Shown here: in pieces, positions 7,339 through 15,147 of the stretch
Layout of the letters: the number at the start of each line of letters is the position of its first letter
Numbering within the stretch: position 1 is the stretch's first letter
Assembly (NCBI GenBank): GCA_016869375.1
Contig: VGEH01000033.1
Coordinates: 1 to 35,773 of the forward strand
Source of the DNA: Alphaproteobacteria bacterium
Lineage (GTDB): Bacteria; Pseudomonadota; Alphaproteobacteria; SHVZ01
DNA: 35,773 nucleotides
Direction: 5' to 3'
Program-made: the position numbers and the translations under genes
Notes under the pieces: model-generated
The model's database searches: none
What the model was told of the DNA's origin: nothing
What the model saw: only the letters and a program-made list of their open reading frames with translations

Positions 7339-7339
7339 T

Positions 7340-7381
7340 ATGAATCCGCGCTCGGTCGCCAGGGAAAGCGCACGGTTTTGA
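7340..7381 (+). other. Possible 13-residue leader ORF coupled to the carbamoyltransferase start
   Basis: ATG 7340 begins a 13-codon frame with an AAGGA site 8 nt upstream. It ends at TGA 7379-7381, which overlaps the proposed TTG start (7378-7380) of the carbamoyltransferase as TTGA. The arrangement could couple translation across the gap. The frame is short and could be chance. Confidence 0.2.
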
Positions 7382-9069
7382 ACATTCTCGGCATCTCGTT
7401 CTTGAGCGACGCCTCGGTCGTGGTGCTGCGCGACGGACGGCTGGTCGCCGCCATCGCCGAGGAACGCCTGAACCGAGTCAAGCAGTGGAACGGCATTCCG
7501 CATGCGGCGGTCGAGAAGGCTTTGCAGCTTGCCGGGCTCTCGCTCGCCGATGTCGACGTCGTCGCCACCCATGGCGCTGCGCCGGCGGAGCCGGAATCCG
7601 AGCCCTATCGCGAGAAGGAGCGCGCGATCCGAGCGGCGCCGTTGCCGCCGGAGGTCGCCGAAGGCCAGCTCAGGCGTCTCGCGGAGCGCGAGAGCCATGA
7701 ACGCCGTGTGCTCGGCGAGAGGACGCCCGGCTACCTTGCCGAGGTTCGCGCCCTCGGGCGGCCCGTCGACGTCCACGGCCATCACGAGGCGCATGCCGCG
7801 ACCGGCCTCTATGGACGCGGCGTCGGCGACGGATGGATCCTCACCATCGATGGCTGGGGCGAGGATGGCTCGTCCTCCCTCTGGCGGACGGACGGGAAGG
7901 GGATGAGCCGCGTCGCCTTCTCCAACAGCTTCGACTCGCTCGGATACTTCTACGGCGCGGTGACCAAGGCGCTGGGGTTCATCCCGCACCGTCACGAGGG
8001 CAAGGTCCTGGGGCTGGCGGCCTACTGCCCGCAGCCGAAATCGCTGGCCGAGCTCCGCTCGATGATCGACTACGATCCCGGCCGCTACCGCTTCCTCGGG
8101 CGGATGGAGCGCGGCCTGTATGTGCCGCGCATGGAGAACCCGCTTCTCTCGTCCCTGGTCGGCCGGCTTCCACGCGAGGACATCGCCGCCGGGACCCAGC
8201 AGAGCCTCGAGCAGGTCGTTGCAGCGCTTGTCGACGATCTCGGCGCCGGCCCGCATCGCCTCATGGTGGCGGGCGGCGTCTTTGCCAACGTCAAGCTCAA
8301 CCAGCGTCTGGCGGAGCGGCCGAACGTCTCCGAGGTCTATGTCTTCCCGAACATGGGCGATGGCGGGCTCGCGGCTGGCGCCGCGTGGCTCAGCCATGTG
8401 CGCCGCACGGGCACGCCGCCGGAGCGCTTCGCCACCGCCTTGCTCGGTCCGGCACCGGACGAGGCCGAGATCCTGCACGAGCTGCAGGGTGGCGGCCTCG
8501 CCTATGCACGCCCGGGAGACATGGAGGATCGCGTCGGCGAGCTGCTGGCCTCAGGCCGGGTCGTTGCGCGCTGTGCCGGGCCGATGGAGTACGGGCCGCG
8601 CGCTCTCGGCAATCGCAGCATCCTCTATCACGCATCTGATCCCGGCGTGAACGACTGGCTCAACCGGCGCCTCAAGCGCTCGGAGTTCATGCCTTTCGCG
8701 CCGGCGACCCTCGCCGACGTGGCGCATGAACGCTATATCGGCCTGGATGCTGCACGCGAGACGGCGAAGTTCATGGCGATCACCTTCGCCTGCACCCGCG
8801 CGATGCAGGAAGAGGCGCCGGCCGCCGTGCATGTCGATGGCACGGCGCGGCCGCAGGTGATCGATGCCGAGAGCTATCCCGCCTTTCACCGGATTCTGAC
8901 GGCCTACCGCAGGCGCAGCGGCCGGTCCTCGGTCATCAACACCAGCTTCAACATGCATGAGGAGCCGATCGTCTGCTCGGCGGCCGACGCGATCAGGGCC
9001 TTCAAGGCAAGCGATCTCCCCTATCTCGTTCTCGGCGACTATCTTGTGTCGTCGCCGTCCGCAGGCTGA
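7378..9069 (+). CDS. Carbamoyltransferase, NodU/CmcH family
   Basis: 563 residues starting at TTG 7378; AGGGAAA lies about 9 nt upstream and no ATG/GTG fits the conserved N-terminus MNILGISFLSDASVVV. The N-terminal Kae1-like domain carries the metal-binding HHEAHA (135-140) and DGWGEDGSSS (158-167). The C-terminal carbamoyltransferase domain has MEYGPRALGNRS (about 402-413), the family signature. Members use carbamoyl phosphate and ATP to make carbamoyl-AMP and transfer the group to a hydroxyl, as in Nod factors and cephamycin. Length and motifs indicate an intact enzyme. In this operon the acceptor is probably a sugar hydroxyl of the nonulosonic acid or its precursor; that is inference. Confidence 0.88.
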   Translation: MNILGISFLSDASVVVLRDGRLVAAIAEERLNRVKQWNGIPHAAVEKALQLAGLSLADVDVVATHGAAPAEPESEPYREKERAIRAAPLPPEVAEGQLRRLAERESHERRVLGERTPGYLAEVRALGRPVDVHGHHEAHAATGLYGRGVGDGWILTIDGWGEDGSSSLWRTDGKGMSRVAFSNSFDSLGYFYGAVTKALGFIPHRHEGKVLGLAAYCPQPKSLAELRSMIDYDPGRYRFLGRMERGLYVPRMENPLLSSLVGRLPREDIAAGTQQSLEQVVAALVDDLGAGPHRLMVAGGVFANVKLNQRLAERPNVSEVYVFPNMGDGGLAAGAAWLSHVRRTGTPPERFATALLGPAPDEAEILHELQGGGLAYARPGDMEDRVGELLASGRVVARCAGPMEYGPRALGNRSILYHASDPGVNDWLNRRLKRSEFMPFAPATLADVAHERYIGLDAARETAKFMAITFACTRAMQEEAPAAVHVDGTARPQVIDAESYPAFHRILTAYRRRSGRSSVINTSFNMHEEPIVCSAADAIRAFKASDLPYLVLGDYLVSSPSAG

Positions 9070-9079
9070 GATCGGGTCC

Positions 9080-10504
9080 ATGAACGACATCGCGCCGCTG
9101 CCGAACCACATTCCGCCGAGGACGATAACGCGCTTCGACAAGTCGGACGCGTATCGCGCCCAGGTGCATCAGGCGATCGCCGGCGGTGCCCACACCTATT
9201 CGAAGGGCGACGACCAGTTCCCCGTCCGGGGTCCCGCGGCAATCGCCCGTGGGAAGGGCGGCCGGGTCTGGGACCCCGACGGCAACGAGTATGTCGACTG
9301 CGCGCTCGGTCTCGGATCGATCAGCCTGGGCCACGCCTATGAGCCGGTGCTGGACGCCGTCCGCGCCCAGCTCGAGCTCGGCGTCAACTTCCAGCGCCCG
9401 GCCGAGGTCGAGCTCGAGCTCGCCCATGCGCTGCAGGCCGTCATACCGGGCGCGGAGCGGGTCAAGTTCGCCAAGAACGGCTCGACGGTCACGACGGCGG
9501 CGGTGAAGCTGGCGCGCGCCTTCACGGAGCGTGACCTCGTCGCGTTCCCGCTCAGCAGCCCGTTCCTCAGCTACGACGACTGGTATATCGGCCGCGGCAA
9601 GGTGACCTCGGGCGTTCCCGGCAGCACCACCTCGATGTCGCTGCACTACAATGCGAACAAGCCGGAGACGCTCGCGGCCCTCTTCAAGCAGCATCCCGGC
9701 AAGATCGCCGCCGTGATCACCGAGCCCGAGGAGCTGCTGCCGACACCGGACGAGAACATCCGGGAGATCGAGCGCGTCGCACGGAGCGGCGGCGCGCTCT
9801 TCATCGCCGACGAGATGGCGACCGGCTTCCGGTCGGGCTTCCCCGGCGCCTTCACGCGGCTTGGGCTTTCTCCCGATCTGGTGACCTGGGGCAAGGGGGC
9901 CGGCAATGGCTTCTCGCTTTGCGCCCTGACCGGGCGTGCGGACGTCATGGATCTCGGCGGCATCAAGCAGGTCGGCCGCCCGCGCGTGTTCCTGATCTCC
10001 ACCACGCATGGCGGCGAGTCGCATGCGCTGGCGGCCGGGCTTGCGGTCATCGAGGAGTATCGGCGCCACGACGTGATCGGATATCACCACAAGCTCGTGG
10101 CGCGGCTTGCCGCATCATTCAAGGCGACGATAGAGCAGCACGGTCTTTCCGGGGCGATCGAGGCGCATGCGTCGCGCTGGCGCATCGTCTTCATCACGCG
10201 GGATGAGAAGGGTGCCGTGTCCTTCGGCCTCCGCACCCTCCTGATGCAGGAGATGATCGGGCGCGGCGTGCTGTTCCAGGGCCTGTTCCTCCCCTGCTTC
10301 ACGCACACCGACGGAGATATGGAGCAGGTGGAGCGTGCCTTCGATGCTTCGTGCCAAGTGTACAAGCTGGCGCTTCAGCACGGCTACGAGCGCTACCTCG
10401 TCGGCGAGCCGCTGCGCCCGGTGTTCCGGAAGTACAATGGCTGCCGCACGAGCTGCCCGGTCGATCCCTGTCCGCACGAGCGGACGTGCCGAACGGCGTC
10501 GTGA
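9080..10504 (+). CDS. Class-III PLP aminotransferase (GSA-aminomutase-like) with Cys-rich tail
   Basis: 474 residues from ATG 9080, 10 nt after the carbamoyltransferase stop. Fold-type I class-III features are present: GNEYVDCALGLGSISLGHAY (68-87), Asp244 in FIADEMATGFRSGF (binds the pyridine N) and the Schiff-base Lys272 in TWGKGAGNGF. It resembles glutamate-1-semialdehyde aminomutases but is longer (usual about 430) and sits among SpsF, PseG and NeuB homologues. A sugar 4-amination, in place of a PseC-type enzyme, is therefore the likely role. The last 20 residues are unusual: Cys455, Cys459, Cys464 and Cys470 with His466, resembling a metal site. It overlaps the PseG-like gene by 4 nt (GTGA). 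Confidence 0.82.
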   Translation: MNDIAPLPNHIPPRTITRFDKSDAYRAQVHQAIAGGAHTYSKGDDQFPVRGPAAIARGKGGRVWDPDGNEYVDCALGLGSISLGHAYEPVLDAVRAQLELGVNFQRPAEVELELAHALQAVIPGAERVKFAKNGSTVTTAAVKLARAFTERDLVAFPLSSPFLSYDDWYIGRGKVTSGVPGSTTSMSLHYNANKPETLAALFKQHPGKIAAVITEPEELLPTPDENIREIERVARSGGALFIADEMATGFRSGFPGAFTRLGLSPDLVTWGKGAGNGFSLCALTGRADVMDLGGIKQVGRPRVFLISTTHGGESHALAAGLAVIEEYRRHDVIGYHHKLVARLAASFKATIEQHGLSGAIEAHASRWRIVFITRDEKGAVSFGLRTLLMQEMIGRGVLFQGLFLPCFTHTDGDMEQVERAFDASCQVYKLALQHGYERYLVGEPLRPVFRKYNGCRTSCPVDPCPHERTCRTAS

Positions 10505-11532
10505 CGCGCGGCACGATCGTCATCCGCGCGGACGCGGATGAGACGATCGGCATCGGACATGTCGGACGAACCCTGGCGCTGGCCGAGGCTTGGCGTCGCG
10601 GCGGCGGCCGGGTCCGCTATGTCGCAGCCGCGCCGATGGCGGCACGGGCGACGGATTGGATCCGCTCTGCTGGCCACGATCTCGGTCTCCTGGACGTCGC
10701 GCGCTACTCGGAACAGGACGCGCATCGGACTGCCGCGATCGCCGGCGGGGCGACGATAGTCGTCGACGCCTTCGGATCGCCGCTTGCCTATCGCTCGGAA
10801 CTTCGGGCCCGCGCTCGCAGGCTCGCGATCATCGACGACGTCGGCGGCCCGGGGCCTTGGTGCGCGGATCTCATCGTCAATCAGAACCATGGTGCGACGG
10901 CCGACCGCTACCCCGGTCATGACACGGCGTCGCTTCTGCTGGGGCCTCGCTACGCGTTGCTGCGGCCCGAATTCGCTCGCTGGCGCGCGTTGCCGCGCCG
11001 CCGGGACGGCGAGGCGTCGCGGATCGCGGTGAGCTTCGGCGGTGCCGACCCGGAAGACACCGCGAGCGAAACGCTGGCCGCTCTCCTGGCCCTTCCCGGC
11101 GCCCGGTGGCGGGCGATCATCGCCGCCGGCACGGCCAATCCTCGTGCCGAGATGTTGAAAGAGAAAGCGCGGCGGAGTGGGGGCCCGATCCAGGTCGTCC
11201 GCCGGCCGAGCTCGATGGCGCGCCTGTTCGCCTGGGCCGATGTCGCGGTGCTGGCCGGTGGATCGACCGTCTGGGAAGCGTTCTGCGTCGGCACGCCTGT
11301 CATCGGCATCGCCATCGCCGACAACCAGGTGCCGGCATCGGAGGCTCTCGGTCGCGACGGCTTGTGGCGCTATCTCGGCCGCGCCGGCCAGGTCACCCAG
11401 CACGTGATCGCGGACGCGCTGGGCGCGCTTCTCGCCGACAGCGAGGAGCGGCAGCGACTGTCTCGGGCCGGTCGAGCGATGGTCGACGGCGAGGGCAGCC
11501 TGCGGATCGCCGAGGCGATCGCACGGCTCTAG
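10501..11532 (+). CDS. pseG: PseG-like UDP-sugar hydrolase
   Basis: 343 residues from GTG 10501, overlapping the aminotransferase stop. It has a GT-B, MurG-like fold. The N-terminal RADADETIGIGHVGRTLALA contains the catalytic His20 in the family's GxGHxxR motif. FGGADPEDTASETLAALLAL (about 178-197) and LAGGSTVWEAFCVGTPVI (about 254-271) form the nucleotide-binding half. PseG removes UDP from the 2,4-diacetamido sugar, freeing it for condensation with phosphoenolpyruvate by the PseI-like enzyme. The two genes are convergent, and their stop codons share the CTAG at 11529-11532. SpsG in Bacillus is a relative. High confidence in family, good confidence in reaction. Confidence 0.87.
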   Translation: MTRGTIVIRADADETIGIGHVGRTLALAEAWRRGGGRVRYVAAAPMAARATDWIRSAGHDLGLLDVARYSEQDAHRTAAIAGGATIVVDAFGSPLAYRSELRARARRLAIIDDVGGPGPWCADLIVNQNHGATADRYPGHDTASLLLGPRYALLRPEFARWRALPRRRDGEASRIAVSFGGADPEDTASETLAALLALPGARWRAIIAAGTANPRAEMLKEKARRSGGPIQVVRRPSSMARLFAWADVAVLAGGSTVWEAFCVGTPVIGIAIADNQVPASEALGRDGLWRYLGRAGQVTQHVIADALGALLADSEERQRLSRAGRAMVDGEGSLRIAEAIARL

Positions 11533-12590
11533 CCGCGGTCGGCGACCAGCTCCCAGCTGATCGGCGTGCCGCGGTCGATGGCGCGTGCGGCGCGGCGACC
11601 AAGAATCTCCGGCAGATGCTTCGGCGGCAGGCCGTAGCCGGGACGGATCGAGCGCACATCGTCTGGCGTCAGGACCTGGCCGGCGGCGATGTCCCGGACA
11701 GCGTAAAGCGAGCGGCGGAACACCATGCTGCCTTTCTCGCTCTCCTCGCGCGCATAGTTGACGCGGCCGACCGCCTTCCAGGCCGTGCGGCAGCCATCGG
11801 CCATCGCCTTGAACTCGTCGGGCTCGAGCGAGAAGGCGGCATCCGGTCCGCCATCGGCGCGCCGGAGCGTCATGTGCTTCTCGACAATGGTAGCGCCGAG
11901 ACTGACCGCGGCAATGGCGACGGATGTGCCGAGCGTGTGGTCGGAAAGCCCGGCCTCGACGCTGAAAGCGTCGCGAAGGTGGGGAATGGTCCTGAGGTTC
12001 GCATCCTCGACCGGGGCCGGGTAGGCACTGATGCAGTGGAGGAGGGCGATCGAGGCGCATCCGGCGCCGCGCGCCGCATCGACTGCGTCCTGGATCTCGC
12101 CGAGATCCGCCATGCCGGTCGAGATGATCAGCGGCTTGCCGGTGCGTGCCGCCTCGGCGATCAGCGGTGTGTCGATCGCCTCGAAGGAGGCGATCTTGTA
12201 GGCTGGGGCGTTGAGCTTCTTGAGGAAGGCGATGGCGGTCGGATCGAAGGGCGAGCTGAAGACCGGAAGTCCGAGCTTCCGGCCATGGTCGAACAGCGCC
12301 TCGTGCCACTCCCAGGGCGTATGCGCCTCCTTGTAGAGCGAGTGCAGCGTATAGCCCGACCACGGCCCGCCCTCGATCGAGAAGTCCTTCTTGGCGCAGT
12401 CGATGGTGATCGTGTCCGCCGTGTAGGTCTGGATCTTGATCGCATCCGCGCCGGCCGCCTTCGCCGCGTCCATCAGCTGAAGCGCGCGCGAGAGCTCGCC
12501 GTTATGGTTGCCTGACAGCTCGGCGACGACATAGGGCGGGTGATCCGGGCCGATCGGACGTCCGGCGATGGTGAAAGGCGTCGCGCTCAC
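11529..12590 (-). CDS. pseI: Pseudaminic/nonulosonic acid synthase (NeuB/PseI family)
   Basis: 353 residues from GTG 12590, overlapping the amidotransferase stop (GTGA). A TIM barrel is followed by a C-terminal antifreeze-like SAF domain (about 290-350). Key segments are YVVAELSGNHNG (20-31), DAIKIQTYTADTI (about 51-63), SDHTLG (about 204) and VEKHMTL then DGGPDAAFSLEP. This last pattern is closer to PseI than to sialic-acid NeuB. It condenses phosphoenolpyruvate with the free 2,4-diamino-hexose to form the nine-carbon acid, using a divalent metal. Length equals PseI (about 350). Legionaminic-acid synthase cannot be ruled out, but the inverting PseB homologue favours the pseudaminic stereochemistry. 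Confidence 0.88.
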   Translation of the reverse strand: MSATPFTIAGRPIGPDHPPYVVAELSGNHNGELSRALQLMDAAKAAGADAIKIQTYTADTITIDCAKKDFSIEGGPWSGYTLHSLYKEAHTPWEWHEALFDHGRKLGLPVFSSPFDPTAIAFLKKLNAPAYKIASFEAIDTPLIAEAARTGKPLIISTGMADLGEIQDAVDAARGAGCASIALLHCISAYPAPVEDANLRTIPHLRDAFSVEAGLSDHTLGTSVAIAAVSLGATIVEKHMTLRRADGGPDAAFSLEPDEFKAMADGCRTAWKAVGRVNYAREESEKGSMVFRRSLYAVRDIAAGQVLTPDDVRSIRPGYGLPPKHLPEILGRRAARAIDRGTPISWELVADRG

Positions 12591-13768
12591 GATTTCGTCT
12601 CCGTACGGCCGTTCTCGCGCTGCCAAAGATCGAAGTCCCAGGGACGCTGATTCGTCGTCTGGCGCCGCCGCTCGGCCTCGTTGGGCATCACGAACGGATC
12701 GACGACATGCGCCGAGACGATCTCGATGAACTTCTCCTCGGTCAGACCGAGGAAGTCGAGGAAGAGGTCGAGCGCGGCCGGCCACTTGCCGTCATACTGC
12801 TCGGTGAGCTTCACCGCCGTCTCGCGGTCCATGCGGCGGTTGCGGACATCGATCGAGGTCAGGTGCGCCGTGCGTCCATATCCCCGCTTGAGGTAGCGGA
12901 TGTAGTCGCGCACCCCCTGCATGAAGCACTCGATCTTTTCGTAGTCGTATTCGGGCGGGATGCCTTCCACGACGTCGCCCTTCCAACCGAGCTCGCGCTT
13001 GATGGTGTCGACCTGGGCGCGCACGTCCCACGGAATGAAGGAGCCGAGATAGAGCTGGCGGATCTTCTTCTCGCGCATCAGCGCGGCCGGCGGGAAGGTG
13101 TAGGGCTTGAGGTCGCGGAGGGTCACCGGGTAATCCGAGACCGAATCGTCCAGCATCCGGACGATGTCTTCCGGGTTGAGCCCTAGATTGATGGTCAGGT
13201 TGTAGTGCTGGTCGTCTCTGGGCTCCTCTTCCTCGTAGCTCCAGAAGGAGGAGTACTCGGCGGAAGGCTCGCCCCAGACGATCAGAGGGATGTTCTGGCG
13301 GATCGCTTCCCAAACCGGATAGCAGTAGATTCCGGTATGGCAATGCCAGCAGAAATCGCCCCGGCGGCGGAGCGACTCGAACATCAGCTTGCGCACGATC
13401 TGCCAGTTCGGCGTGAAATGGACGACGTCGACCCCGAGGCGGCGGAAGGTCTTGACGCTGTTGTCCTGGACCGTGGGCCTGAGGAAACCGTGATCGAAGC
13501 GGACCACCAGCGGCTTGAGCTTCAGCTTCTCGACCACATACCAGAGCGTGAAGGTCGAATCCTTGCCGCCGGAAAAGGGGAGGATGCAGTCGTAGTCGCC
13601 CTTGCCGCGGAAGGCGTCGGCGATCTTGACGAGTTCGACGCCGCGCTTCTCCCAGTCGACGGCTTCGCGCTTGTAGTCGATCTGGACGCAGACGGAACAC
13701 ACGCCGCCATCATTGAAGCTCAACGTCTCCGCCGTCTCCGGCGTGACGCATCGGGTACAGACCTTCAT
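12587..13768 (-). CDS. pseA: N-acetyl-sugar amidotransferase (PseA/WbpG family)
   Basis: 393 residues from ATG 13768. A zinc ribbon (Cys4, Cys7, Cys24, Cys27) precedes the ATP pyrophosphatase PP-loop SGGKDS (66-71). Further conserved segments are CWHCHTG and VWGEPSAEY. WbpG/PseA enzymes activate the carbonyl of an N-acetyl group with ATP and replace its oxygen with ammonia to give an acetamidino group. They need a HisH/HisF-type ammonia source, encoded here about 8 kb away at 3207-4609. The gene is co-transcribed with the synthase gene downstream (4-nt overlap). The combination predicts an Am-type nonulosonic acid such as Pse5Ac7Am; the position modified is not visible from sequence. Confidence 0.88.
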   Translation of the reverse strand: MKVCTRCVTPETAETLSFNDGGVCSVCVQIDYKREAVDWEKRGVELVKIADAFRGKGDYDCILPFSGGKDSTFTLWYVVEKLKLKPLVVRFDHGFLRPTVQDNSVKTFRRLGVDVVHFTPNWQIVRKLMFESLRRRGDFCWHCHTGIYCYPVWEAIRQNIPLIVWGEPSAEYSSFWSYEEEEPRDDQHYNLTINLGLNPEDIVRMLDDSVSDYPVTLRDLKPYTFPPAALMREKKIRQLYLGSFIPWDVRAQVDTIKRELGWKGDVVEGIPPEYDYEKIECFMQGVRDYIRYLKRGYGRTAHLTSIDVRNRRMDRETAVKLTEQYDGKWPAALDLFLDFLGLTEEKFIEIVSAHVVDPFVMPNEAERRRQTTNQRPWDFDLWQRENGRTETKS

Positions 13769-13854
13769 CGGTGCTCGCGTAGAGAATCTCGGCCCTCGGC
13801 CGGTCGCGGACAACCTAGTGCATTCCCGACCCTGGCTCAACGGCGGGCGGCCCG
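13769..13854. promoter_or_regulatory. Divergent promoter region between pseA and the DUF4910 gene
   Basis: The 86 bp between divergent starts must drive the two-gene pseA-synthase operon and the long plus-strand operon beginning at 13855. I see no strong -35/-10 pair and no palindrome like the one at 5645-5683. Confidence 0.3.
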
Positions 13855-15147
13855 ATGAACCCGGGACGCGAGTCGGCGAGCGACATCGAGGCGGTCTTCG
13901 ACCGGCTGTGGCCATTGCCCCGGAGCCTGACCGGTCCCGGGGTGCGTGCGAGTCTCGACATCCTCTCGGAGCTCCACCCCCTGGAGCGTCTCGAAGTTCC
14001 GAGCGGGATACGCGTCTTCGACTGGACGGTTCCCGACGAGTGGCGAGTCGCATCCGCGTATCTCGTCGCCCCGGATGGCCGACGAGTGGCCGATTTCCAG
14101 GACAACAACCTGCATCTCGTCGGCTATTCGCGCCCGTTTCGCGGACGGATGGCCCTGGCCGAGCTGCAGGCGCATCTCCACAGCCTGCCCGACCGTCCGA
14201 CGGCGATCCCGTACCGGACGAGCTACTACGAGCCGCGCTGGGGCTTCTGCCTCGCCGACTCCCAGCGTCGCACGCTTCCGGAAGGCGAGTACGAGGTTGT
14301 CGTCGACACCGAGCTGAAGCCGGGCTCGCTCACGATCGGCGAAGCCGTCCTCCGCGGCGAGACCGATGCTGAGATCCTGCTCTCGACCTATGTCTGCCAT
14401 CCGTCCCTGGCCAACAACGAGCTGTCGGGGCCGCTTGCGCTCGCCTTCCTGATGCGCCGGCTGGCGGCCCGGCCGCGGCGGCGCCTGAGCTATCGCTTCG
14501 TCTTCCTTCCGGAGACGATCGTGAGCATCGCCTATCTCTCGCTGCGCGGCGATCATCTGAAACGGCGTTGCCGGGGCGGGTATGTGGTGACCTGCTGCGG
14601 TGATGCCGGCGCCTTCACCTACAAGCGATCGCGGCGGGGAGACGTGGCATCCGATCGCGTCGTGCGCCGCGTGCTCGGCGGCAAGCCGCACGAGATCATT
14701 CCGTTCCGGCCGGACGAGGCGAGCGACGAGCGCATCTACAACAGCCCGGGTTTCGAGCTTCCCATCGGCTCGCTGATGCGAACCATGTACGGGCGCTATC
14801 CCGAGTACCACACCTCTCTCGACGACAAGTCGGTGATCTCCTTTCCGGCGCTGCAGGAGACCGTCGACGTCCTCGAGGCGGCGGTCGATCGCTTCGAGGC
14901 AAGACGCTGCTTCCGCCCGGGCGCAGGCCCGGAGCCGCAGCTCGGCCGGCGCGGGCTCTATCCTTCCGGACCGGATGCGTGGCCGCAGATCTCGCGCCAG
15001 TACTGGCTTCTGCATTATGCGGATGGCGAGCACGACATCGAGGACATCGCCGAGATGAGCGGCCATTCGGCGAGCGACCTGCGGTCGACGCTTGAGTCCC
15101 TGATCTCGGCCGGGCTGATACGGCCGGTAGCAGGCGCGGGCGAATGA
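13855..15147 (+). CDS. DUF4910/DUF2172 M28-like aminopeptidase-fold protein with winged-helix end
   Basis: 430 residues. The N-terminal and insert regions match the DUF4910/DUF2172 pattern (LWPLPRSLTGPGV, FDWTVPDEW, YSRPF). The core YVCHPSLANNELSGP (179-193), FLPETI (217-222) and EYHTSLDD (317-324) supply the His, Glu and Asp expected for a di-zinc M28-type site. A winged-helix-like tail occupies about 365-430 (DIEDIAEMSGHSASDLRSTL). Homologues of this domain set recur in surface-polysaccharide loci, where the reaction is not established. Hydrolysis of an N-acyl or peptide bond on the sugar is a guess. The gene opens a long plus-strand run and overlaps the next gene by ATGA. Confidence 0.75.
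   Translation: MNPGRESASDIEAVFDRLWPLPRSLTGPGVRASLDILSELHPLERLEVPSGIRVFDWTVPDEWRVASAYLVAPDGRRVADFQDNNLHLVGYSRPFRGRMALAELQAHLHSLPDRPTAIPYRTSYYEPRWGFCLADSQRRTLPEGEYEVVVDTELKPGSLTIGEAVLRGETDAEILLSTYVCHPSLANNELSGPLALAFLMRRLAARPRRRLSYRFVFLPETIVSIAYLSLRGDHLKRRCRGGYVVTCCGDAGAFTYKRSRRGDVASDRVVRRVLGGKPHEIIPFRPDEASDERIYNSPGFELPIGSLMRTMYGRYPEYHTSLDDKSVISFPALQETVDVLEAAVDRFEARRCFRPGAGPEPQLGRRGLYPSGPDAWPQISRQYWLLHYADGEHDIEDIAEMSGHSASDLRSTLESLISAGLIRPVAGAGE

Noticed and set aside
9080..10504. Aminotransferase as the haem-pathway glutamate-1-semialdehyde aminomutase
   Set aside because: Alphaproteobacteria mostly use the ALA synthase route, the protein is longer than usual and it sits inside the sugar operon with coupled translation.
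13769..13854. Second copy of the GGACA-type operator at the other divergent promoter
   Set aside because: Only one GGACA (13808-13812) is present with no palindrome; chance occurrence is likely.
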